DNA of 64,000 nt from Sphingomonas_L flavalba_A (GTDB lineage: Bacteria > Pseudomonadota > Alphaproteobacteria > Sphingomonadales > Sphingomonadaceae), in assembly GCF_047553045.1 (NCBI RefSeq), contig NZ_CP180208.1, positions 2,046,001 through 2,110,000 on the forward strand. The letters run 5' to 3'. The stretch's first letter is position 1. Each line of letters starts with the position of its first letter. The position numbers and the translations under genes were made by a program. The notes under the pieces were generated by a model, which had not been told where the DNA came from, did not search any database, and saw only the letters and a program-made list of their open reading frames with translations. Positions 1 through 9,300 of the stretch are shown piece after piece.

Positions 1-44
1 AGCCCAAGCGCGATCGCAAGCAGCAGCAGTCTGATGGCCATCAT
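1..44 (-). CDS. 5' end of an exported protein gene, cut by the window edge
   Basis: Reading leftward from the tandem ATGs at 44 and 41 gives a Met-Met-Ala-Ile-Arg start followed by a Leu/Ala-rich run, which looks like the beginning of a signal peptide. A G-rich stretch just upstream (about 46-50) could be the ribosome binding site and favours the ATG at 41. Only about 14 codons are visible, so the product cannot be named. It lies downstream of ispG on the same strand with about 100 bp between, so it may be co-transcribed with ispG. Confidence 0.4.
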   Translation of the reverse strand, partial: MMAIRLLLLAIALG

Positions 45-144
45 CCCCCGCTAACGGCAAAACGCTGCCGAACGATGGGGCATAGTGGTGAACGCCGCTT
101 TAGGCAGCCGCAGTCCAGTCCGTTCCGGACGCGATATGACGCAC

Positions 145-1260
145 TCAGGCCGCCCGCTTCGCCTCGGCCGCCTCGATCTCCGCCGCCTTCGCCTCGACGA
201 GCTTGACGATATGGTCGACCATGTCGGCATCGTTGACATGGTGGTCGGTCACGCCGGACAGGTAGACCATATGCTTGCCGGCGCCGCCGCCGGTGATGCC
301 GATGTCGGTCTCGCGCGCCTCACCGGGGCCGTTGACCACGCAGCCGAGCACCGACAGCGACAGCGGGGTGCGGATGTGCTGCAGCCGCTCCTCCAATATC
401 TGCACGGTGCGTATCACGTCGAATCCTTGCCGCGCGCAGGACGGGCAGGACACGACGCGTACGCCCCGGTTGCGGATGCCCAGCGCCTTCAAAATCTCGA
501 ATCCGACGCGCACTTCCTCTTCGGGCGCGGCAGACAGCGACACGCGGATCGTGTCGCCGATGCCGAACCACAGCAGTGATCCAATGCCGACCGCCGACTT
601 GACCGTGCCGCCGATCAGCCCGCCCGCTTCGGTAATACCCAGGTGCAACGGACAATCGACCGCTTCGGCCAGTTGCTGATACGCCGCCACCGCCAGGAAC
701 ACGTCGGATGCCTTGACCGCCACCTTATAGTCGCGAAAGCCGTGGTCCTCCAGAATACGGATATGGTCGAGCGCACTTTCGACCAGCGCCTCCGGGCACG
801 GCTCGCCATATTTTTCCAGCAGGTCCTTTTCCAGCGACCCGGCGTTGACGCCGATGCGGATCGCGCAGCCATTGGCGCGCGCGGCGGCGATCACCTCGCG
901 CACCCGGTCGGCGGAGCCGATATTGCCGGGGTTGATCCGCAGGCAGGCGGCCCCGGCATCGGCCGCCTCCAGCGCCCGCTTGTAGTGGAAATGGATGTCG
1001 GCGACGATCGGCACCCGCACCGCGCGGACGATCTGCTTCAGCGCCGCCGTGCTCTCCGCATCCGGGCAGGATACACGGATAATATCGACACCCGCCTCCT
1101 CGCAGCGGCGGATCTGGTCGATCGTCGCGCGCGCATCGGATGTCGGCGTATTGGTCATCGTCTGGACGGTAACCGGGGCATCGCCGCCGACGGGGACGGT
1201 GCCAACCATGATCTGGCGGGACTGACGGCGCGTAATGTCGCGCCACGGACGGATGGACAT
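145..1260 (-). CDS. ispG: 4-hydroxy-3-methylbut-2-en-1-yl diphosphate synthase (flavodoxin)
   Basis: Cytosolic iron-sulfur enzyme of the MEP isoprenoid pathway, converting ME-cPP to HMBPP. The 371-residue length and full colinearity with IspG/GcpE are clear. The three [4Fe-4S] ligands are visible as Cys272 and Cys275 (CPSC) and Cys307 in GCVVNGPGEA, with the catalytic Glu314 following. The N-terminal TIM-barrel part carries VQTMTNT and the NPGNIG segment. The ATG at 1260 gives the standard N-terminus. The gene is divergent from the SPOR lipoprotein gene, leaving about 170 bp for promoters. An Ala/Glu/Lys-rich tail ends the protein. Confidence 0.97.
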   Translation of the reverse strand: MSIRPWRDITRRQSRQIMVGTVPVGGDAPVTVQTMTNTPTSDARATIDQIRRCEEAGVDIIRVSCPDAESTAALKQIVRAVRVPIVADIHFHYKRALEAADAGAACLRINPGNIGSADRVREVIAAARANGCAIRIGVNAGSLEKDLLEKYGEPCPEALVESALDHIRILEDHGFRDYKVAVKASDVFLAVAAYQQLAEAVDCPLHLGITEAGGLIGGTVKSAVGIGSLLWFGIGDTIRVSLSAAPEEEVRVGFEILKALGIRNRGVRVVSCPSCARQGFDVIRTVQILEERLQHIRTPLSLSVLGCVVNGPGEARETDIGITGGGAGKHMVYLSGVTDHHVNDADMVDHIVKLVEAKAAEIEAAEAKRAA

Positions 1261-1433
1261 GGACCTTGCTCGAACCTTTCGATGCCGCGGCTATAGCGCG
1301 GTCCGCCCGGGGAAGCGAGGACAGTCGGGCGGGCGCGCGCCACGCACGGACAGCCGCTTGTCCTTCCCCCATCATTTGCCGCCGCGCGTCCGGCGCCCCT
1401 ATCCTGCTCGCGACACAACAAAAAGGGGACGAC

Positions 1434-2234
1434 ATGGGTCAGCGGTGGGGTCAGCGGTGGGGACAATGGACGAGCGTGGCCGCCATGCTGGCGCTGCTTG
1501 CCGGCTGCGCCGGGCACAAAGGCCGGCCAGCCGCGCCAACGCCAACGCCCGCACCGGCGCCAGCCCCCTCACCCACACCAACGCCCGCCCCTGCCCCGGC
1601 GGCGATCAACCGCGGCATCAGCGGGGCGGAGGCAGCCTGGCACCTGCGCGCCGCGCTCAACGTCGCCGCGCTCAGTTGCAACGACCGCGCGCTCGCCGAT
1701 CGCTACAACCGGCTTCTGCAGGATCGGCGGGCACCGCTCGCCGCCGCCTATGCGGCCGAAACCGCCCGCTTCGCCAGCGCCGGCGGGCAGGCCGCGCTCG
1801 ATAGCCACATGACGCAGGTTTACAATCATTTCGCCCTGCCCGCCGATCGCGCCGCCTTCTGCGCGGCGGCGGCCGAGGCGCTGGCCGGCGCCGCCGGGGC
1901 GGACCTGCCCGGCTACGCCCCGGCCGCGCTCGCCCGGCTCGATGCCCCGCCGCCAGTCCGTGCCACGGCCGCGATCGCCACCGCCAGAGCCGCCCCGGTC
2001 GGCGCCTGGCAGATTCAGCTCGGCGCCTATGGCAAGCGCGCCAATGCGGAGGCGGCGTGGCGTCAGGTCAGCAGCCGCCTTGCCGGCGCCGCCCTGGCGC
2101 CGCGCTACGAACCGGTGCCCGGCAAGCCGCTGACCCGCCTGCGCGTCGGCCCGGTCGCCGATCGCGCCGACGCCGTCCGCCTGTGCGCCGCGGCCGCCGG
2201 CGCCGGGCTGGACTGCATGCCGCTCGCCTACTGA
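1434..2234 (+). CDS. SPOR-domain lipoprotein
   Basis: A 266-residue envelope protein. The start at ATG 1434 is preceded by AAAAGGGGAC and gives a signal peptide with lipobox LLAGC, so Cys25 would be lipidated. Next comes a low-complexity Pro/Thr/Ala linker (about residues 35-60), then a central domain of unknown type with two conserved-looking cysteines. The C-terminus (about 190-266) reads as a SPOR peptidoglycan-binding repeat: WQIQLGAYG, then LTRLRVGPV and a final CMPL. SPOR domains bind denuded septal glycan, so a role in division or cell-wall turnover is inferred, not shown. It stops 2 nt before the convergent reductase gene. Confidence 0.8.
   Translation: MGQRWGQRWGQWTSVAAMLALLAGCAGHKGRPAAPTPTPAPAPAPSPTPTPAPAPAAINRGISGAEAAWHLRAALNVAALSCNDRALADRYNRLLQDRRAPLAAAYAAETARFASAGGQAALDSHMTQVYNHFALPADRAAFCAAAAEALAGAAGADLPGYAPAALARLDAPPPVRATAAIATARAAPVGAWQIQLGAYGKRANAEAAWRQVSSRLAGAALAPRYEPVPGKPLTRLRVGPVADRADAVRLCAAAAGAGLDCMPLAY
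1437..1460 (+). repeat. Two tandem copies of a 12-bp unit at the start of the lipoprotein gene
   Basis: GGTCAGCGGTGG occurs twice head to tail, followed by a degenerate third start. Being a multiple of three it keeps frame and encodes GQRW-GQRW-GQW in the n-region of the signal peptide. Such repeats can change copy number by slippage; here a change would alter only the positively charged n-region. Confidence 0.85.
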
Positions 2235-2235
2235 A

Positions 2236-3462
2236 TCAGAGCATTTCCTTCAGCGGCACCGCCACGTCGGCCAGCCTCTCCGGGGCAATGGTCGCACCTT
2301 CCAGCACCAGCTTGCGGCCCTGGACATAGTCCTTGGTCGCATTGACGCAGTCGAGGGCGACCACACGGCCGCCCTTCAGGTAAACGACCGAAAAACTGCG
2401 CGTCGCCGGATCGCCACGCATCACCGCCTGATCATGGCCGGTCGACAGGCCCACCGTCTGCAAACGCAGGTCGTACTGGTTGGACCAGAACCACGGCACC
2501 GCGTCGTAAGGCGCTGCTTCGCCGACGATCGCCTTGGCGGCGGCGGTCGCCTGATCCGTGGCGTTCTGCACCGATTCAAGCCGGATCGTCGCGCCGTCGG
2601 CGAAACGGTTGGCATGGGCGGCGCAATCGCCGACCGCATAGACGTCGGCCAGGCTGGTCCGCCCCTGTGCGTCGACGGCCACACCGTTCCCGCCTTCGGC
2701 GCCGGCCGCGATCAGCGGCTCGACCGCCGGGATCACGCCGATGCCGACAATCACCATCTCCGCCGGCAACACCGTGCCGTCGGCCAGCCTGACGCCGGTC
2801 GCGCGGCCGTCCGCTCCCTCGATGCAGTCGACGCCGACACCGGTGCGCAGATCGACACCGTGCGCGCGGTGCTCCGCCTCGTAGAAGCGCGACAGCGACT
2901 CCCCGGCGACGCGGGCAAGCACGCGGTCCTGCGCCTCCAGTACGGTCACCTGCTTGCCCAGCTTGGTCAGCACCGCCGCCGCTTCCAGTCCGATATAGCC
3001 GCCACCAATCACCACCACCCGGGTGACGCCGGGCATTTCGGCCATCATCCGATCGACATCGGCGCGATTGCGCACGGCATGGACGCCGCTCAGGTCCTTG
3101 CCGGCGCAGCCCAGCCGGCGCGGGTTGCCGCCGGTCGCCCAGACCAGCGCGCCATAGCCCAGCGTGGTCCCGTCCGCGAAGGTCACCGCCTTCGCCGCCG
3201 GGTCGACGGCAACGACGCGCGCGCCGAGCCGCATCGTCACCCGCCGCTCCTCCCAGAACGCGGCGGGGCGAATCAGGATACGTTCAAACGGCTTGTCGCC
3301 GGACAGATAGTCCTTGGACAGCGGCGGCCGTTCATAGGGCAGCTCCGGCTCGTCGCCGACAATGACGATGCTGCCTTCGAACTTCGCCTGCCGCAGCGCG
3401 ATCGCCGCCTGCGCGCCGCCATGCCCGGCGCCAACGATCACCACATCCGCCCGCTCGCTCAT
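2236..3462 (-). CDS. FAD-dependent NAD(P)H:ferredoxin/rubredoxin reductase family protein
   Basis: A 408-residue flavoprotein with two Rossmann folds: FAD-binding GAGHGG near residue 11, NAD(P)-binding VVIGGGYIGLEAA near 150, and the second FAD motif YAVGDCA near 275. The C-terminal domain is of the reductase type found in ferredoxin reductases that feed Rieske oxygenases or P450s (ThcD/PuR-like). It starts inside the end of fghA (ATGA overlap), so it is the last gene of the frmA-purU-fghA operon. Its ferredoxin partner is not in the window. An electron-donor role for a demethylating oxygenase that makes formaldehyde is a reasonable inference; a putidaredoxin-reductase-like role is equally possible. 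Confidence 0.85.
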   Translation of the reverse strand: MSERADVVIVGAGHGGAQAAIALRQAKFEGSIVIVGDEPELPYERPPLSKDYLSGDKPFERILIRPAAFWEERRVTMRLGARVVAVDPAAKAVTFADGTTLGYGALVWATGGNPRRLGCAGKDLSGVHAVRNRADVDRMMAEMPGVTRVVVIGGGYIGLEAAAVLTKLGKQVTVLEAQDRVLARVAGESLSRFYEAEHRAHGVDLRTGVGVDCIEGADGRATGVRLADGTVLPAEMVIVGIGVIPAVEPLIAAGAEGGNGVAVDAQGRTSLADVYAVGDCAAHANRFADGATIRLESVQNATDQATAAAKAIVGEAAPYDAVPWFWSNQYDLRLQTVGLSTGHDQAVMRGDPATRSFSVVYLKGGRVVALDCVNATKDYVQGRKLVLEGATIAPERLADVAVPLKEML

Positions 3463-4295
3463 CCGTTCAATCTCCCCGCATGCCAGCGGAGGTGATCCGC
3501 CATGAATGTCGAAATGAAATAATAGCTGTGGTCGTAGCCCTGCCGGATGCCGAGGCTGAGCGCGATGCCAGCGTCGGCGCAGGCGCGCTCCAGCAATTCG
3601 GGGCGCAATTGCTCCGCCAGAAAGGCATCGCCGCTGCCCTGGTCGACCTTCAGTGCGTCGACCCGCGCGCCATCCTCGATCAGCGCCACCGCGTCATGGC
3701 GCCGCCACGCCGCCCGGTCGGGGCCAAGATAGCCGCTCAACGCCTTCTCTCCCCACGGCACCTGCGACGGGGCAACGATCGGCGCGAAGGCGGAAATCGC
3801 CCGGAACCGTTCAGGATGGCACAGGCCGATGGTCAGCGCCCCGTGCCCGCCCATCGAATGGCCCATGATCCCCTGCCGCGCCATATCGGCCGGGAAATGC
3901 GCGGCGACCAGTTCCGGCAATTCCTCCGTCACATAGCTCCACATCCGGAAATGCCGGTCGAACGGCGCAACCGTTGCGTCGACGTAGAATCCCGCGCCCT
4001 GCCCGAAATCATAGGCATCGTCGTCGGGCACTTCTGTGCCGCGCGGGCTGGTGTCCGGCGCGACGAATATCAGGCCCAGCTCAGCGCAGGCGCGGCGATA
4101 CTCGCCCTTCTCGGTAACGTTCGCATGGGTGCAGGTCAGGCCCGACAGATACCAGACGACCGGCAGCCGCGCGCCCGGCGCATGCGGCGGGACATAAACG
4201 GAAAGGGTCATGTCGGTGCCGGTCGAACGCGCGGCATGCCGGCAGACATGCTGCACCCCGCCGAACGCCATGTTGGTCGAAACCGTCTCGATCAT
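3459..4295 (-). CDS. fghA: S-formylglutathione hydrolase
   Basis: Cytosolic serine hydrolase that splits S-formylglutathione to formate and glutathione, the second step of glutathione-linked formaldehyde detoxification. Its 278 residues match the family. The nucleophile sits in GHSMGGHGAL (Ser147), the oxyanion region WYLSGLTCTH is present, and the catalytic His lies in GYDHSYYF near the C-terminus. The ATG at 4295 is 18 nt downstream of the purU stop. The gene overlaps the reductase gene by four bases. Together with frmA upstream it completes the pathway within one operon. Confidence 0.95.
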   Translation of the reverse strand: MIETVSTNMAFGGVQHVCRHAARSTGTDMTLSVYVPPHAPGARLPVVWYLSGLTCTHANVTEKGEYRRACAELGLIFVAPDTSPRGTEVPDDDAYDFGQGAGFYVDATVAPFDRHFRMWSYVTEELPELVAAHFPADMARQGIMGHSMGGHGALTIGLCHPERFRAISAFAPIVAPSQVPWGEKALSGYLGPDRAAWRRHDAVALIEDGARVDALKVDQGSGDAFLAEQLRPELLERACADAGIALSLGIRQGYDHSYYFISTFMADHLRWHAGRLNG

Positions 4296-4313
4296 CGCCT
4301 CCTCTTGCGCCCG

Positions 4314-5177
4314 TCAGCGAAACACCACAGTCCGTAGCCCGTTCAGCAACACCCGCCGCTCCGCCACCCAGCCGACCGCGCGGGCCAGCACCTGCGCCTC
4401 GACATCGCGGCCGATACGGATCAGTTCGTCGACCCCACGCCGATGATCGACGCGCTCGACCGCCTGCTCGATGATCGGCCCTTCGTCGAGGTCGGCGGTG
4501 ACGAAATGCGCTGTCGCGCCAATCAGCTTCACGCCGCGCTCATGGGCACGGTGATACGGTCGCGCGCCCTTGAAACCGGGCAGGAAGCTGTGGTGGATGT
4601 TGATGCAGCGCCCGGCCAGCCGCTCCGCCAGCCCGGCGGACAGGATGCGCATGTAGCGGGCGAGCACCAGATATTCCGCCCCGGTCTCGCCGACCAGCGC
4701 CTCCAGCGCCGCCTCCTGCGCCGCCAGCCCGTCCGGCTCGACCGGCAGATGGTGGTAGGGAATGCCATGCCATTCGGTCAGGGCGCGCATCGTGTCATGG
4801 TTGGACACGACGCCAACGATGGCGATCGGCAAAGCCCCGGTCCGCCAGCGATGGAGCAGGTCATTCAGGCAATGCGACGCCTTCGACACCGCGATCAACA
4901 TGCGCGGCCGCTCGCCGCTGTCGGTCAGCGTCCAGGCGAAGCCGTATCGTTCCGCCACCGGCGCCAGCGCCGCGCGCAGCTCCGCCCCGTCCCCCGGAAA
5001 GCGCGGTCCACCGGCGCGGAAGGCCACACGCATGAAGAACCGGCCGGTCTCCAGATCGGCATATTGCTGGCTGTCGAGGATGAATCCGTCTCGCTCCGCA
5101 AGCGCGCCCGCCACCGCGGCGACAATGCCCACGCGGTCGGCGCAGGTGAAGGTCAAGATCCAGGACAGGGCCGCCAC
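4314..5177 (-). CDS. purU: Formyltetrahydrofolate deformylase
   Basis: Hydrolyses 10-formyl-THF to THF and formate, balancing the one-carbon pool. The 287-residue protein has an N-terminal ACT domain (about 8-85, starting with the TCADRVGIVA stretch) and a formyltransferase-fold catalytic domain. The catalytic triad residues are visible as Asn193 and His195 in NIHHSFLPGFKGARPYH and Asp229 in TADLDEGP. Start is GTG at 5177, 4 nt after the frmA stop. Its position between frmA and fghA suggests that formate/formyl-folate and formaldehyde metabolism are co-regulated. Confidence 0.95.
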   Translation of the reverse strand: MAALSWILTFTCADRVGIVAAVAGALAERDGFILDSQQYADLETGRFFMRVAFRAGGPRFPGDGAELRAALAPVAERYGFAWTLTDSGERPRMLIAVSKASHCLNDLLHRWRTGALPIAIVGVVSNHDTMRALTEWHGIPYHHLPVEPDGLAAQEAALEALVGETGAEYLVLARYMRILSAGLAERLAGRCINIHHSFLPGFKGARPYHRAHERGVKLIGATAHFVTADLDEGPIIEQAVERVDHRRGVDELIRIGRDVEAQVLARAVGWVAERRVLLNGLRTVVFR

Positions 5178-5181
5178 CGCG

Positions 5182-6294
5182 TCAGTAGAGGACGACGCTG
5201 CGGATGCTTTCTCCCGCGTGCATCAGCTCGAACCCCTTGTTGATCTCGTCCAGGCTCAGCACATGGGTGATCATCGGGTCGATCTCGATCCGGCCGTTCA
5301 TGTACCAGTCGACGATCTTCGGCACGTCGGTGCGCCCCTTGGCGCCGCCGAACGCGGTGCCACGCCAGTTGCGGCCGGTAACCAGCTGGAACGGGCGGGT
5401 GGCAATCTCCCTGCCCGCCTCGGCGACGCCGATGATGATGCTGGTGCCCCAGCCGCGGTGGCACGCCTCCAGCGCGGTCCGCATCACCTCGGTGTTGCCG
5501 GTCGCGTCGAAGGTGAAGTCGGCACCGCCATCGGTCAGCGCCAGCACCTCGGCGATCACCTCCTCGCGCGTTTTGCCCTTGCCGTTGATGAAATCGGTCA
5601 TGCCGAAGCGGCGGCCCCATTCCTCGCGATCGGCGTTGATGTCGACGCCGATGATCTTGCCGGCCCCGGCCAGCCGCGCTCCCTGCAACACGTTCAGACC
5701 GATGCCGCCCAGGCCGAACACGACGACATTGTCGCCGACCTGCACCTTCGCGGTGTTCACCACCGCACCGACACCGGTGGTCACGCCGCAGCCGATATAG
5801 CAACTGGTCTTGAACGGCGCGTCCTCACGGATTTTCGCAACCGCGATCTCCGGCAGCACGGTGAAATTGGCGAAGGTGGAACAACCCATATAGTGATAAA
5901 TCGGTTGCCCCTTGTAGCTGAACCGCGTCGTCCCGTCAGGCATCAGCCCCTTGCCCTGGGTGGCGCGGATCGCGGTGCACAGGTTGGTCTTGCCGGACAG
6001 GCACGACTTACACTGGCGGCATTCCGGCGTGTAGAGCGGGATGACATGGTCGCCCGGCACCACGCTGGTCACCCCGGCGCCAACCTCGCGGACGATACCG
6101 GCGCCTTCATGGCCAAGAACGCTGGGAAAGATGCCTTCCGAATCCAGCCCGTCCAGCGTGTAGGCGTCGGTATGGCAAATCCCGGTCGCCATGATCTCGA
6201 CCAGAACCTCGCCCGCTTTCGGGCCTTCCAGGTCAAGCTCGACGATCTCAAGCGGCTTCTTCGCCTCGAATGCCACCGCCGCGCGCGTTTTCAT
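5182..6294 (-). CDS. frmA: S-(hydroxymethyl)glutathione dehydrogenase / class III alcohol dehydrogenase
   Basis: Zinc-dependent, NAD-linked enzyme that oxidises the formaldehyde-glutathione adduct to S-formylglutathione; it also reduces S-nitrosoglutathione in known relatives. The 370 residues carry the catalytic zinc ligands Cys40 (GICHTD) and His62-Glu63 (GHEGAG). The structural zinc quartet is Cys92, Cys95, Cys98 and Cys106, and the NAD fold is GLGGIGLNV near 193. It is the first gene of a four-gene operon. No separate FrmR-type regulator is seen nearby. About 85 bp separate it from the upstream kinase gene on the same strand, so a promoter there is likely. Confidence 0.97.
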   Translation of the reverse strand: MKTRAAVAFEAKKPLEIVELDLEGPKAGEVLVEIMATGICHTDAYTLDGLDSEGIFPSVLGHEGAGIVREVGAGVTSVVPGDHVIPLYTPECRQCKSCLSGKTNLCTAIRATQGKGLMPDGTTRFSYKGQPIYHYMGCSTFANFTVLPEIAVAKIREDAPFKTSCYIGCGVTTGVGAVVNTAKVQVGDNVVVFGLGGIGLNVLQGARLAGAGKIIGVDINADREEWGRRFGMTDFINGKGKTREEVIAEVLALTDGGADFTFDATGNTEVMRTALEACHRGWGTSIIIGVAEAGREIATRPFQLVTGRNWRGTAFGGAKGRTDVPKIVDWYMNGRIEIDPMITHVLSLDEINKGFELMHAGESIRSVVLY

Positions 6295-6379
6295 GCCAGT
6301 CTCCCTGCCTCGGTCGCGCCCCTCTAACCGGTCCCGCCATGGCGATAAACCGTTAACGTGCGTCGGCGACGGACGGGTG

Positions 6380-9300
6380 CTATTCGTCCATCACGGCGCG
6401 GACGGCGGTCGCCGCGCCGTCCAGCGCGGCGATCAGCGCCTCGGCGTCGGCGGGCGTCGAATCCGACCGCATCACCCGTCGCGCCGCCGCCTCCAGCCGC
6501 CGGGCGCAGGCGGCGCTCGCTCCCCCGGCCAGCGCATGCGCCTCGCGGCGAATCGTCTCCCGGTCGCCCGCCGCGATCGCCGCCTTCAGCACCCCGGCCC
6601 GCCCGGCGCCGTCCGCCAGGAAAAGCTGGAGCAGCCGCCGCATCCCGTCGCCGCCGACCAGCGTCGCCGCGTCAGCCAGCGCCACCCGGTCGATATCGGG
6701 CGGCTCGGTATCGAAACTGGCGATCTTCGCCAGCGTCTCGGCAAGCTGCATCCGGTCAATCGGTTTGCCGATCACCGCGTGGAACCCAGCTTCGGCAAAA
6801 CCGTCCAGCGCCTCGACCTGCGGGTCGGCGGTGATCGCGATGATCGGCACCGTGCCATGGGCGCCCGGCATCTGGCGGATGGCCAGCGCCGCCTCGATCC
6901 CGTCCATCAGCGGCATCTGCAGGTCCATCAGCACCGCGTCATAGCCGCCCTGCCGCGCCGCGGTCAGCGCGGCATGGCCGTCGTCGACGGTCACCGCCCG
7001 GTGCCCCATCCGCTTCAGCAGGGTCGCGATCAGCAGCCGGTTGACCGGGTTGTCCTCGGCGACCAGCAACGACAGCGGCCGCTCGTGCAGCGGCTCGGGC
7101 AGAGGCGGCGGCACCGTCGCCGGCAGTCTATCCGCCGCCGGCAACGGGATGGCGAAACGGAAACAGGAACCGACGCCGACACCGCTCTCCGCGCTCAGCC
7201 TGCCGCCCATCGCCTCGACCAGCCGCCGCGCGATAGTCAGACCCAGGCCGGTGCCGCCAAACCGCCCCGAAATCGCGGTGTTGGCTTGGGCGAACGGCTC
7301 GAAGATCATCTCCATCGCCGCCTTCGATATGCCGATGCCCTGATCCTGCACGGCAAAATGCCAGCGGCCGCACCCATCCGGGTGGACCCGGACCTCGATC
7401 TGCCCTTCCGGGGTGAATTTCACCGCATTGCCAACCAGATTGCCAAGCACCTGTCGGATGCGTGTCGAATCGCCGATCACCCCGGCCGGCTCCGGGCCGT
7501 CGATCCGGGTTATGATCGACACGCCGCGCAGCGCCGCGCTGCTCTGGAACAGAGCGACCACCTCCTGCACCATCGCGCGCAGGTCGAACGCTGCCGCCTC
7601 GATCCGCACCGCGCCCGCTTCCAGCTTGGCAACGTCCAGCACATCGTCCAGCATTCGCATCAGCGTGCGCGAAGACCCTTCCAGCGCTTCGATGAACCGG
7701 CCGCGCTCGGCCGCGGAACGGGTGTCGCGCAGCAACCCGATCATGCCGAGAATGCCGGTCATCGGCGTGCGGATCTCATGGCTGATCATCGCGAGGAAAT
7801 CACTGCGCGTCCGCGCCGTCGCCTCGGCTGCGTCGCGCGCGGCGACCAGCGCCTGCTCCAGCCGCAGATGCCGCTCGACGTCGCGCAGAACCGACAGCAC
7901 GCGCGGCCCGCCCGGCTCTATGTCGATCAGCCGGGATTTCGCCTCCATCCACAGCCAGCTGCCGTCGCTGCGGCGGACCCGCATCCGGTGCGTCGCGTCA
8001 TGGCCGGGGTTGCGCAGGATCGTCTCGCGGATCAGGCGGCGCGCCTCGGTGTCATCGGGGTGGATCAGCCCGGCAAGCGGCCGGCCGACAATATCCTCGG
8101 GCCGATAGCCGAGCGCCTCGCGGATCGACGGCGACGCATAATAGCACACCGTGTCGGCGTCGGTCTTCAGGATCACGTCGGTGACATATTCAGCGATGGT
8201 ACGAAACCGCTGCTCGCTGTCGGCCAGCGCCATTTCGCTGACCTTGCGCGCGGTGATGTCGCGGATCGCGCCGGCGGTGCCGAGCAGCGCGCCGTCGGGG
8301 TCGCGCTCGTTCTCGGCGGTTACCTCGCACCAGCGGATCGCGCCGTCGCGGCGGCGGCAACGCAATTCGAACCGGCACTGGCCGGCGCGGCCCGCGAACA
8401 GCGGCCACAGCCCCTCGCGCACCGCGGCGCGGTCACTCGCCGCGACGAAACGCAAGAAGGACCGGCCATAGCTCGCCTCGACGCCATAGCCGGTCAACCG
8501 CTCCCAGGCCGGATTGAGCAGGGTCATCCGCCCTTTCAGGTCGGTACGGAAGATGACCTCGCCCAGATTGTCGACCAGCGAACTGAACTGTTCGCGGCTC
8601 GCCTCCAGGTCGCGCGAAATGCGGCGGATCTGCGCCAGGCTACCGGCCACCGGTGCCGAAGACAGGATCAGCACCACGCAATAGAGTTCCAGGAACTGCA
8701 ACTGCCGCGGCCAGCTGTCGTAAAGGAATGCCGCCGGGCCGTAGCCCATGTGGGTCAGGGGCAGCGCCGCCGCCGCCGACGCCGCCACCGCGAGCGCCGC
8801 GCCCAGCGGCCCGAGCACCAGCGTCGCCACCACCACCGCCGGCGGCAGCAGATACAGCGTTGGCCCGGCGCCGATGCTGAACACGCCAACCGCCACCGCC
8901 AGCACCAGCGCGGTCACCCAGACGACGGTGAACAGCCGCGGACGCTCGGTCGGCGGCGCGGCCCGATAATCGGCAATCTGCACGATCAGCGGCACGAACA
9001 GCATCATCGCCAGTCCGTCGGACGCCAGCCAGCGGCCGAATTGGGTCAGCAGCACCTCGTCGTGATAATAAGCGATCGTCGGCGCGCCGATCAGCGCCGA
9101 GGCCACCCCGCCAAGCAACGCCGCCAGCGCGATGCGCAGAATGTAACTCGGCCGCGCAAAGGACGGACCGTGGGGAAACAGCCGCCGCAACACCGCCAGG
9201 TTGACGCCGACGCTGGCGATATTGGCCACCGTCATCAGCAGCGCCGGCGCCAGCATTTCGCCCCGCGCCATATTGGCAAGCGCGGTCGCCAGGCAGCCGA

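Noticed and set aside
55..70. CGGCAA-N4-CTGCCG dyad near the left edge
   Set aside because: One mismatch, and far from any flagellar gene or sigma-54 site; probably chance in GC-rich DNA.
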